Below are positions 46,387-55,155 of a stretch of 64,000 bases of DNA, in pieces. Below the pieces are notes generated by a model that had not been told where the DNA came from, made no database searches, and was given only the letters and a program-made list of their open reading frames with translations. Positions within the stretch are counted from its first letter, which is position 1. Every line of letters begins with the position of its first letter. Location: contig NZ_AUHU01000008.1 in the NCBI RefSeq assembly GCF_000423345.1, forward strand, positions 1-64,000, written 5' to 3'. The translations under genes were made by a program, and so were the position numbers. Source of the stretch: Marinimicrobium agarilyticum DSM 16975 (GTDB taxonomy: Bacteria > Pseudomonadota > Gammaproteobacteria > Pseudomonadales > Cellvibrionaceae).

Positions 46387-47160
46387 TTATGCGCTATCTC
46401 GCGTAAACACCCATTGCTTGTCAGTGGACAGCCCGGCATTGAAGCCGTAGCCGTCACGATCAAAGGCCTTGAGGTCCTCGGCGCTTTTGATGCGGTTTTC
46501 GATGGCGTAGGCGGCCATCAGGCCACGGGCCTTCTTGGCATAAAAGCTGATGATCTTGTATTGCCCGTTTTTCCAGTCCTTGAACACCGGGGTGACCAGC
46601 GGGGCGGTCAGGGCCTTGGGTTTTACCGCCTTGAAATATTCGTTGGAAGCCAGGTTGACCACCGCGGGCTGCTTCAGGGCTTTGAGCTGCTCATTGATCG
46701 CCGCCGTCAGCCGCTCGCCCCAGAAGTCGTAGAGGTTCGCCCCGCGCGGGTTGCCCAGACGGGTACCCATTTCCAGGCGGTAGGGCTGGATCAGATCGAG
46801 CGGCCGGAGCAGGCCGTATAGGCCGGAGAGAATTCTCAGATGCTGCTGGGCAAAGCTGAAGTCGCCCGCCTTGAAGCGCTCAGCGTCCAGCCCGGTGTAC
46901 ACATCCCCTTTGAAAGCCAAAGCGGCCTGTTTGGCGTTATCCGCCGTGAACGGCGTGTGCCACTGCTGGTAGCGATCGTAATTGAGCTGACCGAGCTTGT
47001 CGCTGATGCCCATCAGGCTCGAAACATCCTGAGGCGCCAAATCCCGGAGAATCGAGATCAGCTCCCGGGACTGGTCCAGGAAATCCGGCTGGGTGGCCTT
47101 GTCGGTCACCGGCGCGGTGTCGAAGTCCAGGGTTTTGGCGGGGGAAATCAACATCAACAT
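46387..47160 (-). CDS. yaaA: Peroxide stress protein YaaA
   Basis: A 257-residue protein of the YaaA family (PF03883), known in E. coli to limit intracellular free iron and DNA damage under hydrogen peroxide. The N-terminal [17 protein letters not shown] and the later blocks [12 protein letters not shown] and [10 protein letters not shown] are diagnostic. It is normal in length, shows no domain beyond the family fold and stands alone. Confidence 0.95.
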   Translation of the reverse strand: MLMLISPAKTLDFDTAPVTDKATQPDFLDQSRELISILRDLAPQDVSSLMGISDKLGQLNYDRYQQWHTPFTADNAKQAALAFKGDVYTGLDAERFKAGDFSFAQQHLRILSGLYGLLRPLDLIQPYRLEMGTRLGNPRGANLYDFWGERLTAAINEQLKALKQPAVVNLASNEYFKAVKPKALTAPLVTPVFKDWKNGQYKIISFYAKKARGLMAAYAIENRIKSAEDLKAFDRDGYGFNAGLSTDKQWVFTRDSA

Positions 47161-47232
47161 AAGGGGCCACTCTCAACAACGGGGTCATTCCAGAGGCAGG
47201 ATCACACAGGGGATTTTTCGGGTGTGTCCCAA

Positions 47233-47718
47233 TTATTCGGGCTTCAGGACATCCTGCCACCAATTCAGGGGCGTGCTGCCATCGGCCGGGTCATAGACAT
47301 TGCCGTACATCCAGGTGCTGTCCTCGTCACGGCCCACCGTCTCTTCCATGATTTTTTCGATGGTCTCGAAGCCGCAGCTGACGTGAATCGAGATCACCAG
47401 CATACGATCATTGTGCAGGTCGAGCTCACCGCCGAGCTTTTCCAGAGCGGGCACCAGGGCATCCGCCAAAGGCGCCATATCACCCTTGGTGTAGACCCGA
47501 AGGCTCAGGTTACCGCTGCGACGGACCAGCTCCACCTCCTGGGTCTGAGGCAGCAGGCGAACGCAGTCGCCGCTGGCGATGCCCTGCGCGAACGCCGGCG
47601 ATCGCACCAGCTGCAACTCACCGGATTTTTGCTCGCTGACGGGCAGTTGCTCCACAATGGGTTGGCCGTCCGGGCGCATGCCGGCAAACAATTCGATGGT
47701 GCGCAGTGCTTTCGTCAT
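47233..47718 (-). CDS. DUF4265-like protein
   Basis: A 161-residue cytoplasmic protein resembling DUF4265: an N-terminal beta region with the AFAQGIASGDCVRLLP motif, followed by an alpha/beta half. Function unknown. The ATG at 47718 is preferred because it starts at the family-like MTKALRTIELFAG; the frame stays open to 47793. It is divergent from the M48 peptidase gene, and a perfect TATAAT (47751-47746 on the minus strand) is a likely -10 for it. Confidence 0.8.
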   Translation of the reverse strand: MTKALRTIELFAGMRPDGQPIVEQLPVSEQKSGELQLVRSPAFAQGIASGDCVRLLPQTQEVELVRRSGNLSLRVYTKGDMAPLADALVPALEKLGGELDLHNDRMLVISIHVSCGFETIEKIMEETVGRDEDSTWMYGNVYDPADGSTPLNWWQDVLKPE

Positions 47719-47808
47719 GGAGTTCCCCCTGCTATAAAGGGCAACATTATACACACAGACACCGGCCGGCCCGATGCCGGCCCCCACTGTCATGGGAGGA
47801 CCCGTTTA

Positions 47809-49089
47809 ATGAAAACCCGATTGATTCCCCTCATCGCCGTCGCCCTCGCGCTGGGCATTAGCGCCTGCTCGGTGAACCCGGTCACCGGCGAGCGCGAGCT
47901 GACCATCATGTCTGCCGAGGACGAAATTGCCGCCGGCGCCGAGAATTATCTGCCCAGCCGACAGGCCCAGGGCGGGCGCTACGTGGTGGACCCGGAGCTG
48001 GAGCTGTATGTCAGCGATGTCATGAAGAAACTGGCGGCGGTCAGCGACCGGCCCGGCCTACCTTATGAGATCACGGTTCTGAACAACGACGTGCCCAACG
48101 CCTGGGCTCTGCCCGGCGGCAAAATGGCCATCAATCGCGGATTGCTGATGGAGCTGGACGATGAGGCCCAACTGGCCTCGGTGCTCGGCCACGAAATCGT
48201 TCACGCCGCCGCCCGCCACAGCGCCCAGCAACAGACCCAGAACCTGCTGCTGCAGGTGGGAATGGTCGCCGCGGGCGTGGCCGCCTCCCAGTCCGATTCC
48301 GACTACGCCGGGCTCGCCATGGGGGCGGTCGGCGTCGGCGCCACCGCCTGGCAAGCGCAGTACAGTCAAGCTCACGAGCTGGAAGCCGACCGCTACGGTA
48401 TTGAATACATGGCCAAGGCCGGCTACGACCCACAGGCAGCCGTCGAATTGCAAAAGACCTTCGTGCGCCTGTCAGAAGGCAAGCAGAGCGGCTGGTTGGA
48501 AGGTTTTCTGTCCAGCCATCCCCCATCTCAGAAGCGTGTGGCTCGCAACCGGGAGTTGGCCGCACAATACAATGACGGCGTCCTCAATGAAGAAGCCTAC
48601 CAGAGAGCCATCGCCCAACTTCGGGAAGACCAGGACGCCTACAAAAACTATCAACAAGCCCAGAAAGCGGCGGCTGATGAGAATTACAGTCAAGCACTCG
48701 GGCTGGTGGAAAAAGCCATTCAGGACCAGCCGCGGGAAAACCTCTTCTGGGAGCTGAAAGGCCGTCTGTTGCTTGAGCAGGAACAGGAGGACGACGCCCT
48801 GAAGGCATTTGACCGGGCCGTGGCGGCCAACCCCGAGTTCTTTCGCCCACTGGTCTACCGTGGCCTGCTGAACAAGCAGAAGGGCAACGCCCAACAGGCG
48901 CAGCGCGACCTGGAAGCCAGCCAGAACCTCCTGCCCACCCAGCTGGCCAGCTACCACCTGGGCGAACTGGCACAACAGCGCGGTGACCGCAGCGCCGCTG
49001 TGAATTATTATCAGCAAGCCGCCTCCGGTGGCGGCGACTTGGGCCAGGCGGCCCAGGCCAAACTGTCCCAGTTGGGCGTGACTCAGTAA
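47809..49089 (+). CDS. M48-family metalloprotease lipoprotein with TPR
   Basis: A 426-residue lipoprotein with signal peptide and lipobox (GISAC), then an M48 peptidase domain: H128-E129-IV-H132 in GHEIVHAAARH, with the third zinc ligand probably the Glu in LEADRYGIEYM. The C-terminal third consists of TPR-like helices (for example NYSQALGLVEKAIQDQ). The architecture matches the BepA/YfgC type of periplasmic protease-chaperone that controls outer membrane assembly, and also LoiP-like proteins; a firm name is not justified. The start at 47809 has GGGAGGA ten bases upstream. Confidence 0.9.
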   Translation: MKTRLIPLIAVALALGISACSVNPVTGERELTIMSAEDEIAAGAENYLPSRQAQGGRYVVDPELELYVSDVMKKLAAVSDRPGLPYEITVLNNDVPNAWALPGGKMAINRGLLMELDDEAQLASVLGHEIVHAAARHSAQQQTQNLLLQVGMVAAGVAASQSDSDYAGLAMGAVGVGATAWQAQYSQAHELEADRYGIEYMAKAGYDPQAAVELQKTFVRLSEGKQSGWLEGFLSSHPPSQKRVARNRELAAQYNDGVLNEEAYQRAIAQLREDQDAYKNYQQAQKAAADENYSQALGLVEKAIQDQPRENLFWELKGRLLLEQEQEDDALKAFDRAVAANPEFFRPLVYRGLLNKQKGNAQQAQRDLEASQNLLPTQLASYHLGELAQQRGDRSAAVNYYQQAASGGGDLGQAAQAKLSQLGVTQ

Positions 49090-49100
49090 CTCAGCCCACT

Positions 49101-49130
49101 CCGGGCCGGCGCACGCCGGCCCGGCATTTT
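49101..49130 (+). terminator. Rho-independent terminator after the M48 peptidase gene
   Basis: CCGGGCCGGC-GCAC-GCCGGCCCGG is a perfect 10-base-pair GC stem with a four-base loop, followed by CATTTT. It starts 11 bases after the stop. Confidence 0.8.
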
Positions 49131-49133
49131 CGG

Positions 49134-49139
49134 TATACT
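49134..49139 (+). promoter_or_regulatory. -10 element of TRAP transporter genes
   Basis: TATACT stands 35 bases ahead of the dctQ-type ATG and directly behind the terminator. No strong -35 is visible. Confidence 0.35.
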
Positions 49140-49174
49140 GCACGCTCCGACGTAAGACCAACGCCATAATCATA

Positions 49175-49741
49175 ATGTCAGAGCCTTCGAACCGCGCCCC
49201 GGCGGCGCCCCAAGCCATTGCCACACTGGTTACTGCACTGGACACCCTGACCGAATGGGTGGGCAGAGCGGTGTCCTGGCTGGCCCCCCTGATGGTGGTG
49301 ATTACCTGCGCGGTGGTGCTTCTGCGTTACGGCCTGGGCGAGGGCTCCGTGGCGCTCCAGGAATCGGTTACCTATATGCACTCCGCGCTGTTTCTGCTCG
49401 GTGCGGGATATGCCCTCAAGCATCGCAACCACGTGCGCGTGGACATCTTCTACCGCCGTTTTCGACCTGAGGGCCGAGCCTGGGTGGACGCCCTCGGGGG
49501 TCTGGTCTTCCTGATTCCTCTGGCGGTGTTTATCGGTTGGATCAGCCTGGATTTTGTCGGTAACGCCTGGCGCATCCGGGAGGTCTCCACCGACTCGGGC
49601 GGGCTGCCCTGGGTCTACTGGCTGAAAACCCTCATTCCCCTCCTGGCCCTGACATTGACGCTGCAGGCCGTGGCGGAAGTCCTGCGCGAGCTGCTGTTCC
49701 TGATGGGCTACCGGCGCGAGGAGGACAAGCCGCCATGCTGA
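49175..49741 (+). CDS. TRAP transporter small permease (DctQ type)
   Basis: A 188-residue inner-membrane protein with four transmembrane helices, matching the small membrane subunit of tripartite ATP-independent periplasmic transporters. The long N-terminal helix, the conserved KHRNHVRVDIFYRRF loop between helices 2 and 3, and the length support this. It overlaps the large subunit gene by seven bases. Works with DctM and a periplasmic binding protein (a matching gene lies at 57,644-58,807, far away and on the other strand). Confidence 0.92.
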   Translation: MSEPSNRAPAAPQAIATLVTALDTLTEWVGRAVSWLAPLMVVITCAVVLLRYGLGEGSVALQESVTYMHSALFLLGAGYALKHRNHVRVDIFYRRFRPEGRAWVDALGGLVFLIPLAVFIGWISLDFVGNAWRIREVSTDSGGLPWVYWLKTLIPLLALTLTLQAVAEVLRELLFLMGYRREEDKPPC

Positions 49742-51096
49742 TTGAACTGGTACCGCTGCTGATGTTCGCGGTGGTATGCCTGGTATTGATGTTGGGCTAC
49801 CCGGTGGCGTTCACCCTGGCGGGGGTGTCTCTGGTGTTCGCCGGCGTCGGCATCGTCACCGGGACGTTCGAAGCCAGCCTGCTGCGCACCTTTCCCAGCC
49901 GGATTTACGGCATCATGGCCAACTACACCCTGGTAGCCGTGCCGCTGTTTGTCTTTATGGGCACGCTATTGGAGAAGTCCCGCCTGGCCGAGGAACTGCT
50001 GGAGAATATGAGCCGCGCCTGTCGCGCCCTGCCCGGGGGGCTGGGGCTGTCGGTCGTGGTCGTCGGTACCTTGCTGGCGGCGAGCACCGGAATCGTGGGC
50101 GCAACCGTCGTCACCATGGGCCTGATTTCCCTACCCACCATGCTCCGCCAGGGCTACCATCCCTCTCTCGCCACCGGCACGATTTGCGCCACCGGGACCC
50201 TGGGCCAGATCATTCCGCCCTCCATCGCGCTGGTACTGCTCGGTGATGTGCTCTCAAACGCCTACCAGCGCGCGCAGTTGGCCCAGGGCGTGTTCAGCCC
50301 GGATGCGCTCTCGGTGGGCGACCTTTTTATCGGCGCGCTGATTCCCGGTGTTCTGTTGGTTCTGCTCTATCTGGTCTATATCGCCAGTGTCGCCCATTGG
50401 CGACCCGAGCGGGCCCCAGCCGCCGAAGACAGGGGGGTATCGAAGACGCGCCTTTGGCTGAGCCTGCTACCGGTCACCTCCCTGATCGTGCTGGTGCTGG
50501 GCTCCATTCTCGCCGGCATCGCCACCCCGACCGAAGCGGCGGGCGTTGGCGCACTCGGGGCCGCCATCCTCGCATTGGCAAAAGGCAAGCTGGATGTCCC
50601 CCGACTAAAAGAAGTCGCCCGCAGCACCACCCTCACCAGTGCCATGATTTTTACGATCTTGATCGGCGCGTCGCTGTTTTCGCTGGTGTTTCGCGGTTTC
50701 GGGGGCGAGGAGCTGGTGGCGCACTTTTTTGATCAGCTTCCCGGCGGAGTATTTACCGCCATGCTGATTGTGATGGTCATTATTTTTCTGCTCGGTTTCA
50801 TTCTCGATTTTATTGAAATCACCTTTGTGGTGGTTCCCATCGTCGGACCGGTGCTGCTGACCATGGGTGTGGATCCGGTCTGGCTCGGCGTGATGATTGC
50901 GCTGAACCTGCAAACTTCATTTCTGACGCCACCCTTTGGTTTTGCGCTGTTTTACTTGCGGGGGGTCGCCCCCGATAGCGTTCCTACCGGCGCTATCTAT
51001 CGTGGTGTGATCCCGTTTATTGTGCTCCAATTGCTGGTACTCTGTACGCTGGCACTCTGGCCCACCCTGGCCACCTGGCTTCCCCAACAGTTGTAA
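49735..51096 (+). CDS. TRAP transporter large permease (DctM type)
   Basis: A 453-residue inner-membrane protein with about 12 hydrophobic segments, the sodium-coupled transport channel of a TRAP system. Characteristic are the first repeat PVAFTLAGVSLVF, the hairpin with GLSVVVVGTLLAASTGIVGA, and the LGQIIPPSIALVLLGD block after CATGTLG. Substrate specificity is carried by the binding protein. Confidence 0.94.
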   Translation: MLIELVPLLMFAVVCLVLMLGYPVAFTLAGVSLVFAGVGIVTGTFEASLLRTFPSRIYGIMANYTLVAVPLFVFMGTLLEKSRLAEELLENMSRACRALPGGLGLSVVVVGTLLAASTGIVGATVVTMGLISLPTMLRQGYHPSLATGTICATGTLGQIIPPSIALVLLGDVLSNAYQRAQLAQGVFSPDALSVGDLFIGALIPGVLLVLLYLVYIASVAHWRPERAPAAEDRGVSKTRLWLSLLPVTSLIVLVLGSILAGIATPTEAAGVGALGAAILALAKGKLDVPRLKEVARSTTLTSAMIFTILIGASLFSLVFRGFGGEELVAHFFDQLPGGVFTAMLIVMVIIFLLGFILDFIEITFVVVPIVGPVLLTMGVDPVWLGVMIALNLQTSFLTPPFGFALFYLRGVAPDSVPTGAIYRGVIPFIVLQLLVLCTLALWPTLATWLPQQL

Positions 51097-51118
51097 TTGT
51101 GAACGAGGTATTTTGTAC

Positions 51119-51517
51119 ATGGCCATGCAAGGCATCGATGAGGACCCCACGCCCCACGGCAAACTGACCCTGCAAACACTGTCCATGCCGGCGGACACCA
51201 ACCCTTACGGCGATATCTTTGGTGGCTGGTTGATGACCCAGATGGATCTCGGTGGCGCCATCCTGGCTCAGGAAGTGGCCAGAGGACGCGTCACCACCGT
51301 TGCCGTTGGCAGTATGGTTTTTTTGCGGCCGGTGCCGGTCGGTGCCACCGTGAGCGTCTACGCCAGCACCATCGATGTAGGCCGAACCTCCATCCGCACG
51401 CTGATTGAAGTCTGGATCAAAGATGGCGCACAGCAGGAAGTCACCAAAGTGACTGAGGGTGAGTTTGTGTATGTCGCAATAGACGACAATGGCCGCACCC
51501 GGCCCGTCCCCAAATAA
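51119..51517 (+). CDS. Acyl-CoA thioesterase, hotdog fold (YciA type)
   Basis: A 132-residue single hotdog-fold protein that hydrolyses acyl-CoA. The helix with NPYGDIFGGWLMTQMD carries the conserved Asn and Asp of the YciA/BACH group. The C-terminal FVYVAIDDNGRTRPV is typical. It follows the TRAP genes by 22 bases and may be transcribed with them, though no functional link is known. The start at ATG 51119 or 51125 cannot be distinguished. Confidence 0.92.
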   Translation: MAMQGIDEDPTPHGKLTLQTLSMPADTNPYGDIFGGWLMTQMDLGGAILAQEVARGRVTTVAVGSMVFLRPVPVGATVSVYASTIDVGRTSIRTLIEVWIKDGAQQEVTKVTEGEFVYVAIDDNGRTRPVPK

Positions 51518-51690
51518 TGTCTCCGCCGGGCGCGGGTGTCGCTGGCCGACGCGCGCCCCGGGCTTCCAGGCCAGTCTCTCGCCACACCGACTAACAAATC
51601 TTAACGCTCGTCTTTACACGAATCTGCTAGTTTTGAACGCAATCCGAAGCAACCCAAAAGCGTTGCAGGCAACAATTAAGGATGACCTTC

Positions 51691-52251
51691 ATGCTGACCG
51701 ATCGCCCACAAAGTTATGGCTGGTTGACCATCGCCCTTCACTGGATTTCCGCACTGTTGATCCCTGCGGTTTTCGGTATTGGCTTTTACATGGTGGACCT
51801 GAGCTACTACGACGAGGGTTATCACACCCTGCCGGCGCTGCACGTCAGTCTTGGGTTGCTGGTCGGTTTCTTGACCCTCGTTCGCATTGTCTGGCGGCTG
51901 GGGCAAAAAGGTAACCCGAAAGCTCTTCCGGAACACGGCTTCTGGATTCGGCTCGCCTCAAGCAGCATGAAGTACGCGTTCTATGTGATGATTGTTGTGA
52001 TGATCGTCACCGGCTATCTGATCAACACTGCCAAAGGTGACCCGGCCCTATTTTTTGACTGGTTCGGTATCCCCGCGACCTGGCAACTTGGGCCTGACGG
52101 CGTCGACCTGGCGGGGGAGATTCACAACATCGTGGGCTGGCTGATTATTATTCTGGCCGGACTCCACGCCGCCGCCGGCCTACTGCACCATTTTGTGATC
52201 CGCGATCGAACGCTCAAGCGTATGTTGAGACCCGATCGCACCGAAAGCTGA
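51691..52251 (+). CDS. Cytochrome b561 family protein
   Basis: A 186-residue inner-membrane protein with four helices. Haem-ligand His candidates are in ALHWISA, ALHVSLG and, near the end, IVGWLIIILAGLHAAAGLLHH. The family transfers electrons between the membrane and periplasm, for example superoxide:ubiquinone oxidoreductase CybB. The ATG at 51691 has AAGGA nine bases upstream; the ATG at 51682 overlaps that site and is less likely. It is followed by a YceI gene, a very common pair whose members probably act together on a quinone or isoprenoid substrate. Confidence 0.93.
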   Translation: MLTDRPQSYGWLTIALHWISALLIPAVFGIGFYMVDLSYYDEGYHTLPALHVSLGLLVGFLTLVRIVWRLGQKGNPKALPEHGFWIRLASSSMKYAFYVMIVVMIVTGYLINTAKGDPALFFDWFGIPATWQLGPDGVDLAGEIHNIVGWLIIILAGLHAAAGLLHHFVIRDRTLKRMLRPDRTES

Positions 52252-52330
52252 ACCGGTCGCCCAACAGGCTGTACGACCGACATTTACCCACTCGCTGTTT
52301 TGATTTTTCAAACCCATCAGGAGCATGACC

Positions 52331-52912
52331 ATGAAAAAAACCATTGCCGCACTGACGCTCAGCAGCCTCGGCCTGGCCAGCGTTCCCGCGCTCGCCGCCG
52401 ACTACGTGATCGACACCGAAGGCGCACACGCTTCCATTCACTTTGAAATCCAGCACCTGGGTTACAGCTGGCTTCTGGGTCGCTTCAACGATTTCGAAGG
52501 CACCTTCAGTTATGATCCCGAAGACGTCGCCGCCAGCAAGGTCAACGTCACCATCGACCCGGCCAGCGTCGACAGCAACCACGCCGAGCGCGACAAGCAC
52601 CTGCGCGGCAGCGATTTCCTGCACGTGGAAAAATACCCCGAAGCGAGCTTTGTCAGCACCGGCATTACCAACATTGAAGACGGTGGCGAAGAGTTCGATA
52701 TCGTCGGTAACCTGACCCTGCACGGCGTCACCAAGGAAATCACCATTGAGGCGGAAAAAGTCGGTGAAGGCAAAGATCCCTGGGGCGGCTACCGCGCCGG
52801 TTTTGAAGGCAGCACCGAAATCCGTTTGAAGGACTTCGGCATCGATTACAACCTGGGCCCCGCCTCGGAAGTGGTCGACCTGGAACTGCATGTGGAAGGT
52901 GTTCGCCAGTAA
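52331..52912 (+). CDS. YceI-family periplasmic protein
   Basis: A 193-residue lipocalin-like beta-barrel protein with a signal peptide ending VPALAA. The YceI pattern is clear: [20 protein letters not shown], then the [16 protein letters not shown] block and [14 protein letters not shown]. Relatives bind polyisoprenoids. The ATG at 52331 follows AGGAG by seven bases, better than 52325. It lies 79 bases after cytochrome b561. Confidence 0.94.
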   Translation: MKKTIAALTLSSLGLASVPALAADYVIDTEGAHASIHFEIQHLGYSWLLGRFNDFEGTFSYDPEDVAASKVNVTIDPASVDSNHAERDKHLRGSDFLHVEKYPEASFVSTGITNIEDGGEEFDIVGNLTLHGVTKEITIEAEKVGEGKDPWGGYRAGFEGSTEIRLKDFGIDYNLGPASEVVDLELHVEGVRQ

Positions 52913-52924
52913 GCCCTCTCCCGA

Positions 52925-53872
52925 GTGTGCGGGCGCTTTTGTCAGCGCCCGCACCAGCTCTTCTCTTCAGCCCTCCCATTCCATGACTCCCCTCACAAAA
53001 CCGCGCATCCACTACAGCGAAGCCAAGAATCACTCGCTCAACTGCAACAGCAGGGGGCTCTGCCAGAAAGCGGCCCATTACTTTTAACCGGGAACGAACC
53101 CGAACTGAACGACAGTGCCCTGGACGTACCGCTTCTGAAACAGAACCTTTCCAAGTTCGGGCACGGTTGGGTCGATGAACGCAATCTACGGGTCTTCCGC
53201 AGAGGCAGAGCCGCCGCCATCGACGCGATAAAGTTCGCTGGTGACCACTTGGTTACTCATTATCCGGACGGTATCGTGATCGGCGGCAGTGACTGCCCAA
53301 ACAGCTACCCCCGTCTGGAAGTGCCCGATCAACAACACCGGCTCCTGTCGCTGGGCCCCTGCGATGGCTACGCGCCGGGTGAGGGCGCGGCCTTCATCGC
53401 GCTGACCGCCTCAGCTGAAAATGCAATGGTGCACAATGGGCAGGTAATACAGGTCCGGGCACCGGCATTAGGAGAGGAGGTTGGCCATTGGTTCAGCGAC
53501 GAGCCCTACCGCGGCGAAGGGCTGGACCAGGCCATCAAAGGAGCTTTGGGCCCGGTCTCTGACGCTCAAATCGACGGCATTTACAGCAGCGCGAACGGTG
53601 AACGCTACTGGGCCAAGGAAATGGGTGTCGTGCAAATCCGCAACAACGACCGCTGGCAAAACAGTGTTCGCGTCGTTCACCCTGCAGAATACTATGGAGA
53701 CCTGGGCTGCGCGACCGCTCCTGCCCTGATTGCTCTCGCAAGCCAAGAGCTTTTTTGGAGGGCAAATCACAAGCGATACCTTGTATACAGTTCCTCTGAC
53801 GCCGGCCTTAGGGGCGCCGTGGTGCTGGAGAAGCAATCACTAAGTTGTTTGGATGAAGGAGACAGGGAATGA
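52925..53872 (+). CDS. 5'-truncated ketosynthase-like (thiolase-fold) protein of a T6SS effector cluster
   Basis: The open frame codes for up to 315 residues. The later part (from about residue 85) resembles the C-terminal half of ketosynthase-like proteins that accompany T6SS effector genes: an AAIDAIKFAGDHL helix, IVIGGSDC, a CDGYAPGEGAAF block and a GDLGCATAPALIALA stretch. The N-terminal half of the usual protein is missing. The only in-frame start is a GTG inside the stem of the yceI terminator, so the true start is unknown. A plus-one-frame ATG at 52983 could join through a shift near 53035. It overlaps the effector ATG by four bases (ATGA), so a coupled role, perhaps as effector adaptor, is suspected. 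Could be decayed. Confidence 0.55.
   Translation: MCGRFCQRPHQLFSSALPFHDSPHKTAHPLQRSQESLAQLQQQGALPESGPLLLTGNEPELNDSALDVPLLKQNLSKFGHGWVDERNLRVFRRGRAAAIDAIKFAGDHLVTHYPDGIVIGGSDCPNSYPRLEVPDQQHRLLSLGPCDGYAPGEGAAFIALTASAENAMVHNGQVIQVRAPALGEEVGHWFSDEPYRGEGLDQAIKGALGPVSDAQIDGIYSSANGERYWAKEMGVVQIRNNDRWQNSVRVVHPAEYYGDLGCATAPALIALASQELFWRANHKRYLVYSSSDAGLRGAVVLEKQSLSCLDEGDRE
52927..52954 (+). terminator. Hairpin terminator after YceI
   Basis: GTGCGGGCGC-TTTTGTCA-GCGCCCGCAC forms a perfect 10-base-pair stem 15 bases after the stop. A moderately pyrimidine-rich run follows. It also contains the only GTG that could start the next reading frame. Confidence 0.7.
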
Positions 53873-55155
53873 CGGAAATTGGAGAAGGCGCCTTTGCGCC
53901 GCCACCGCCGGACAAACCAGAAATGGAAAGTGAAGAGGGTCAGCAGGAGCTCAAAGTCCGACTTTTACTGTTCTTTGACGGTACGCTTAATAATAGAACC
54001 AATGTCGAACAAAGGGAAAAATCCACTGACATATATGAAGAGCATGCTGGTAACGGCAGCTATGAAAATGACCGGTCCAACATTGCCATTCTTGAGGCCA
54101 ATTTTGAGAAACAGGCACCAGGCTATGATGCGACTGTTTCGATTTACACGGAAGGACCAGGCACCGAGGATAGAGAGGCTGACTCTCGCTATGGATACGC
54201 ACTTGGGAAGGGCGCAACCGGCATAAAAAACAAAGTGGAACGAGGAATCCGAACAGCAGTGCTCGACCTTCAGGATAACCTGTCAAATCGCTCCGGAAAT
54301 TACGTTGTCAAAACCATTGATGTGGATTACTTTGGCTTTAGCCGAGGCGCTGCAGGCGCTCGATATTGCATTTATGCCTTAAACGACCAGGACGGCAATC
54401 CCCTAAAAGAGCAGCTTGAAAGCTGGAAAATACCCACAGAAACCATCACTAACAATTTTGTGGGACTATTCGATACAGTTTCTTCTTACGGCCTATCTTT
54501 TAGCAATGATGTAGGCACTCTTAAACTAGACGCCATTAGCCAAGCCAAGAAGGTGGTTCAGCTAGAGGCCTCAGAGGAATATAGGAAAAACTTTTCGTTA
54601 ACCACAATCGAAAGCGCAGGTGCAAAAGGGAAACGAATTTGCCTTCCGGGAGCCCACTCTGATGTCGGAGGCGGCTATTTGCCAGGCCCCGAGGAACAGG
54701 TTGTTTTTGTTGGAATGCAAAGAGACCGAAATCAAGATTATCAGTGGCTTATTGAACAGGGTTGGTACCAACAAGAACAGATGACCCTGAACTACCCTAG
54801 AAACCCGGTAGGCTATAATATTCGAGTATACAGGGACAATGTGGGAAATCAGTTTTCCCGGATTCCTCTTAACATCATGGTTCATTATATGGAAAAAGAG
54901 TCTCTTTGTTTTCGGGCTAGAATGAATGACGCTCTAATACTTCCAGCAAGCGATGAAGAACTTCAAGCAATCAAGATCCGCATTATGGGACTGCTAGAAT
55001 CCCCGGAAATTACGTCCCCTTCGACTTGGCAAAAGAACGATCCTCTTTTAAATGTCGTTCGCAATAAATATTTACACATGTCCGCACGGGAATCCTTCGG
55101 GATGGGTGCTCGTCGAAGAGACGGGATAAGAGTGAGACAGTACTATGAAGGTTAA
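53869..55155 (+). CDS. Tle1-type phospholipase effector (DUF2235)
   Basis: A 428-residue protein of the DUF2235 alpha/beta-hydrolase family that includes type VI lipase effectors of the Tle1 group, which attack phospholipids of target cells. Diagnostic sequence: FFDGTLNNRTNVEQ near the start, the nucleophile elbow GFSRGAA with Ser158, the block GLFDTVSSYG, and HSDVGGGY with His263. There is no signal peptide, as expected for a T6SS cargo. It overlaps the following immunity gene by 11 bases. AT-richer than the flanking core genes. VgrG, PAAR and an adaptor are not in the window, so the delivery route is inferred. Confidence 0.92.
   Translation: MTEIGEGAFAPPPPDKPEMESEEGQQELKVRLLLFFDGTLNNRTNVEQREKSTDIYEEHAGNGSYENDRSNIAILEANFEKQAPGYDATVSIYTEGPGTEDREADSRYGYALGKGATGIKNKVERGIRTAVLDLQDNLSNRSGNYVVKTIDVDYFGFSRGAAGARYCIYALNDQDGNPLKEQLESWKIPTETITNNFVGLFDTVSSYGLSFSNDVGTLKLDAISQAKKVVQLEASEEYRKNFSLTTIESAGAKGKRICLPGAHSDVGGGYLPGPEEQVVFVGMQRDRNQDYQWLIEQGWYQQEQMTLNYPRNPVGYNIRVYRDNVGNQFSRIPLNIMVHYMEKESLCFRARMNDALILPASDEELQAIKIRIMGLLESPEITSPSTWQKNDPLLNVVRNKYLHMSARESFGMGARRRDGIRVRQYYEG

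Noticed and set aside
52983-53087. Short open frame starting at ATG 52983 as a separate small gene
   Set aside because: It has no ribosome site and only 34 codons. It is mentioned only as a possible former start of the ketosynthase-like gene.
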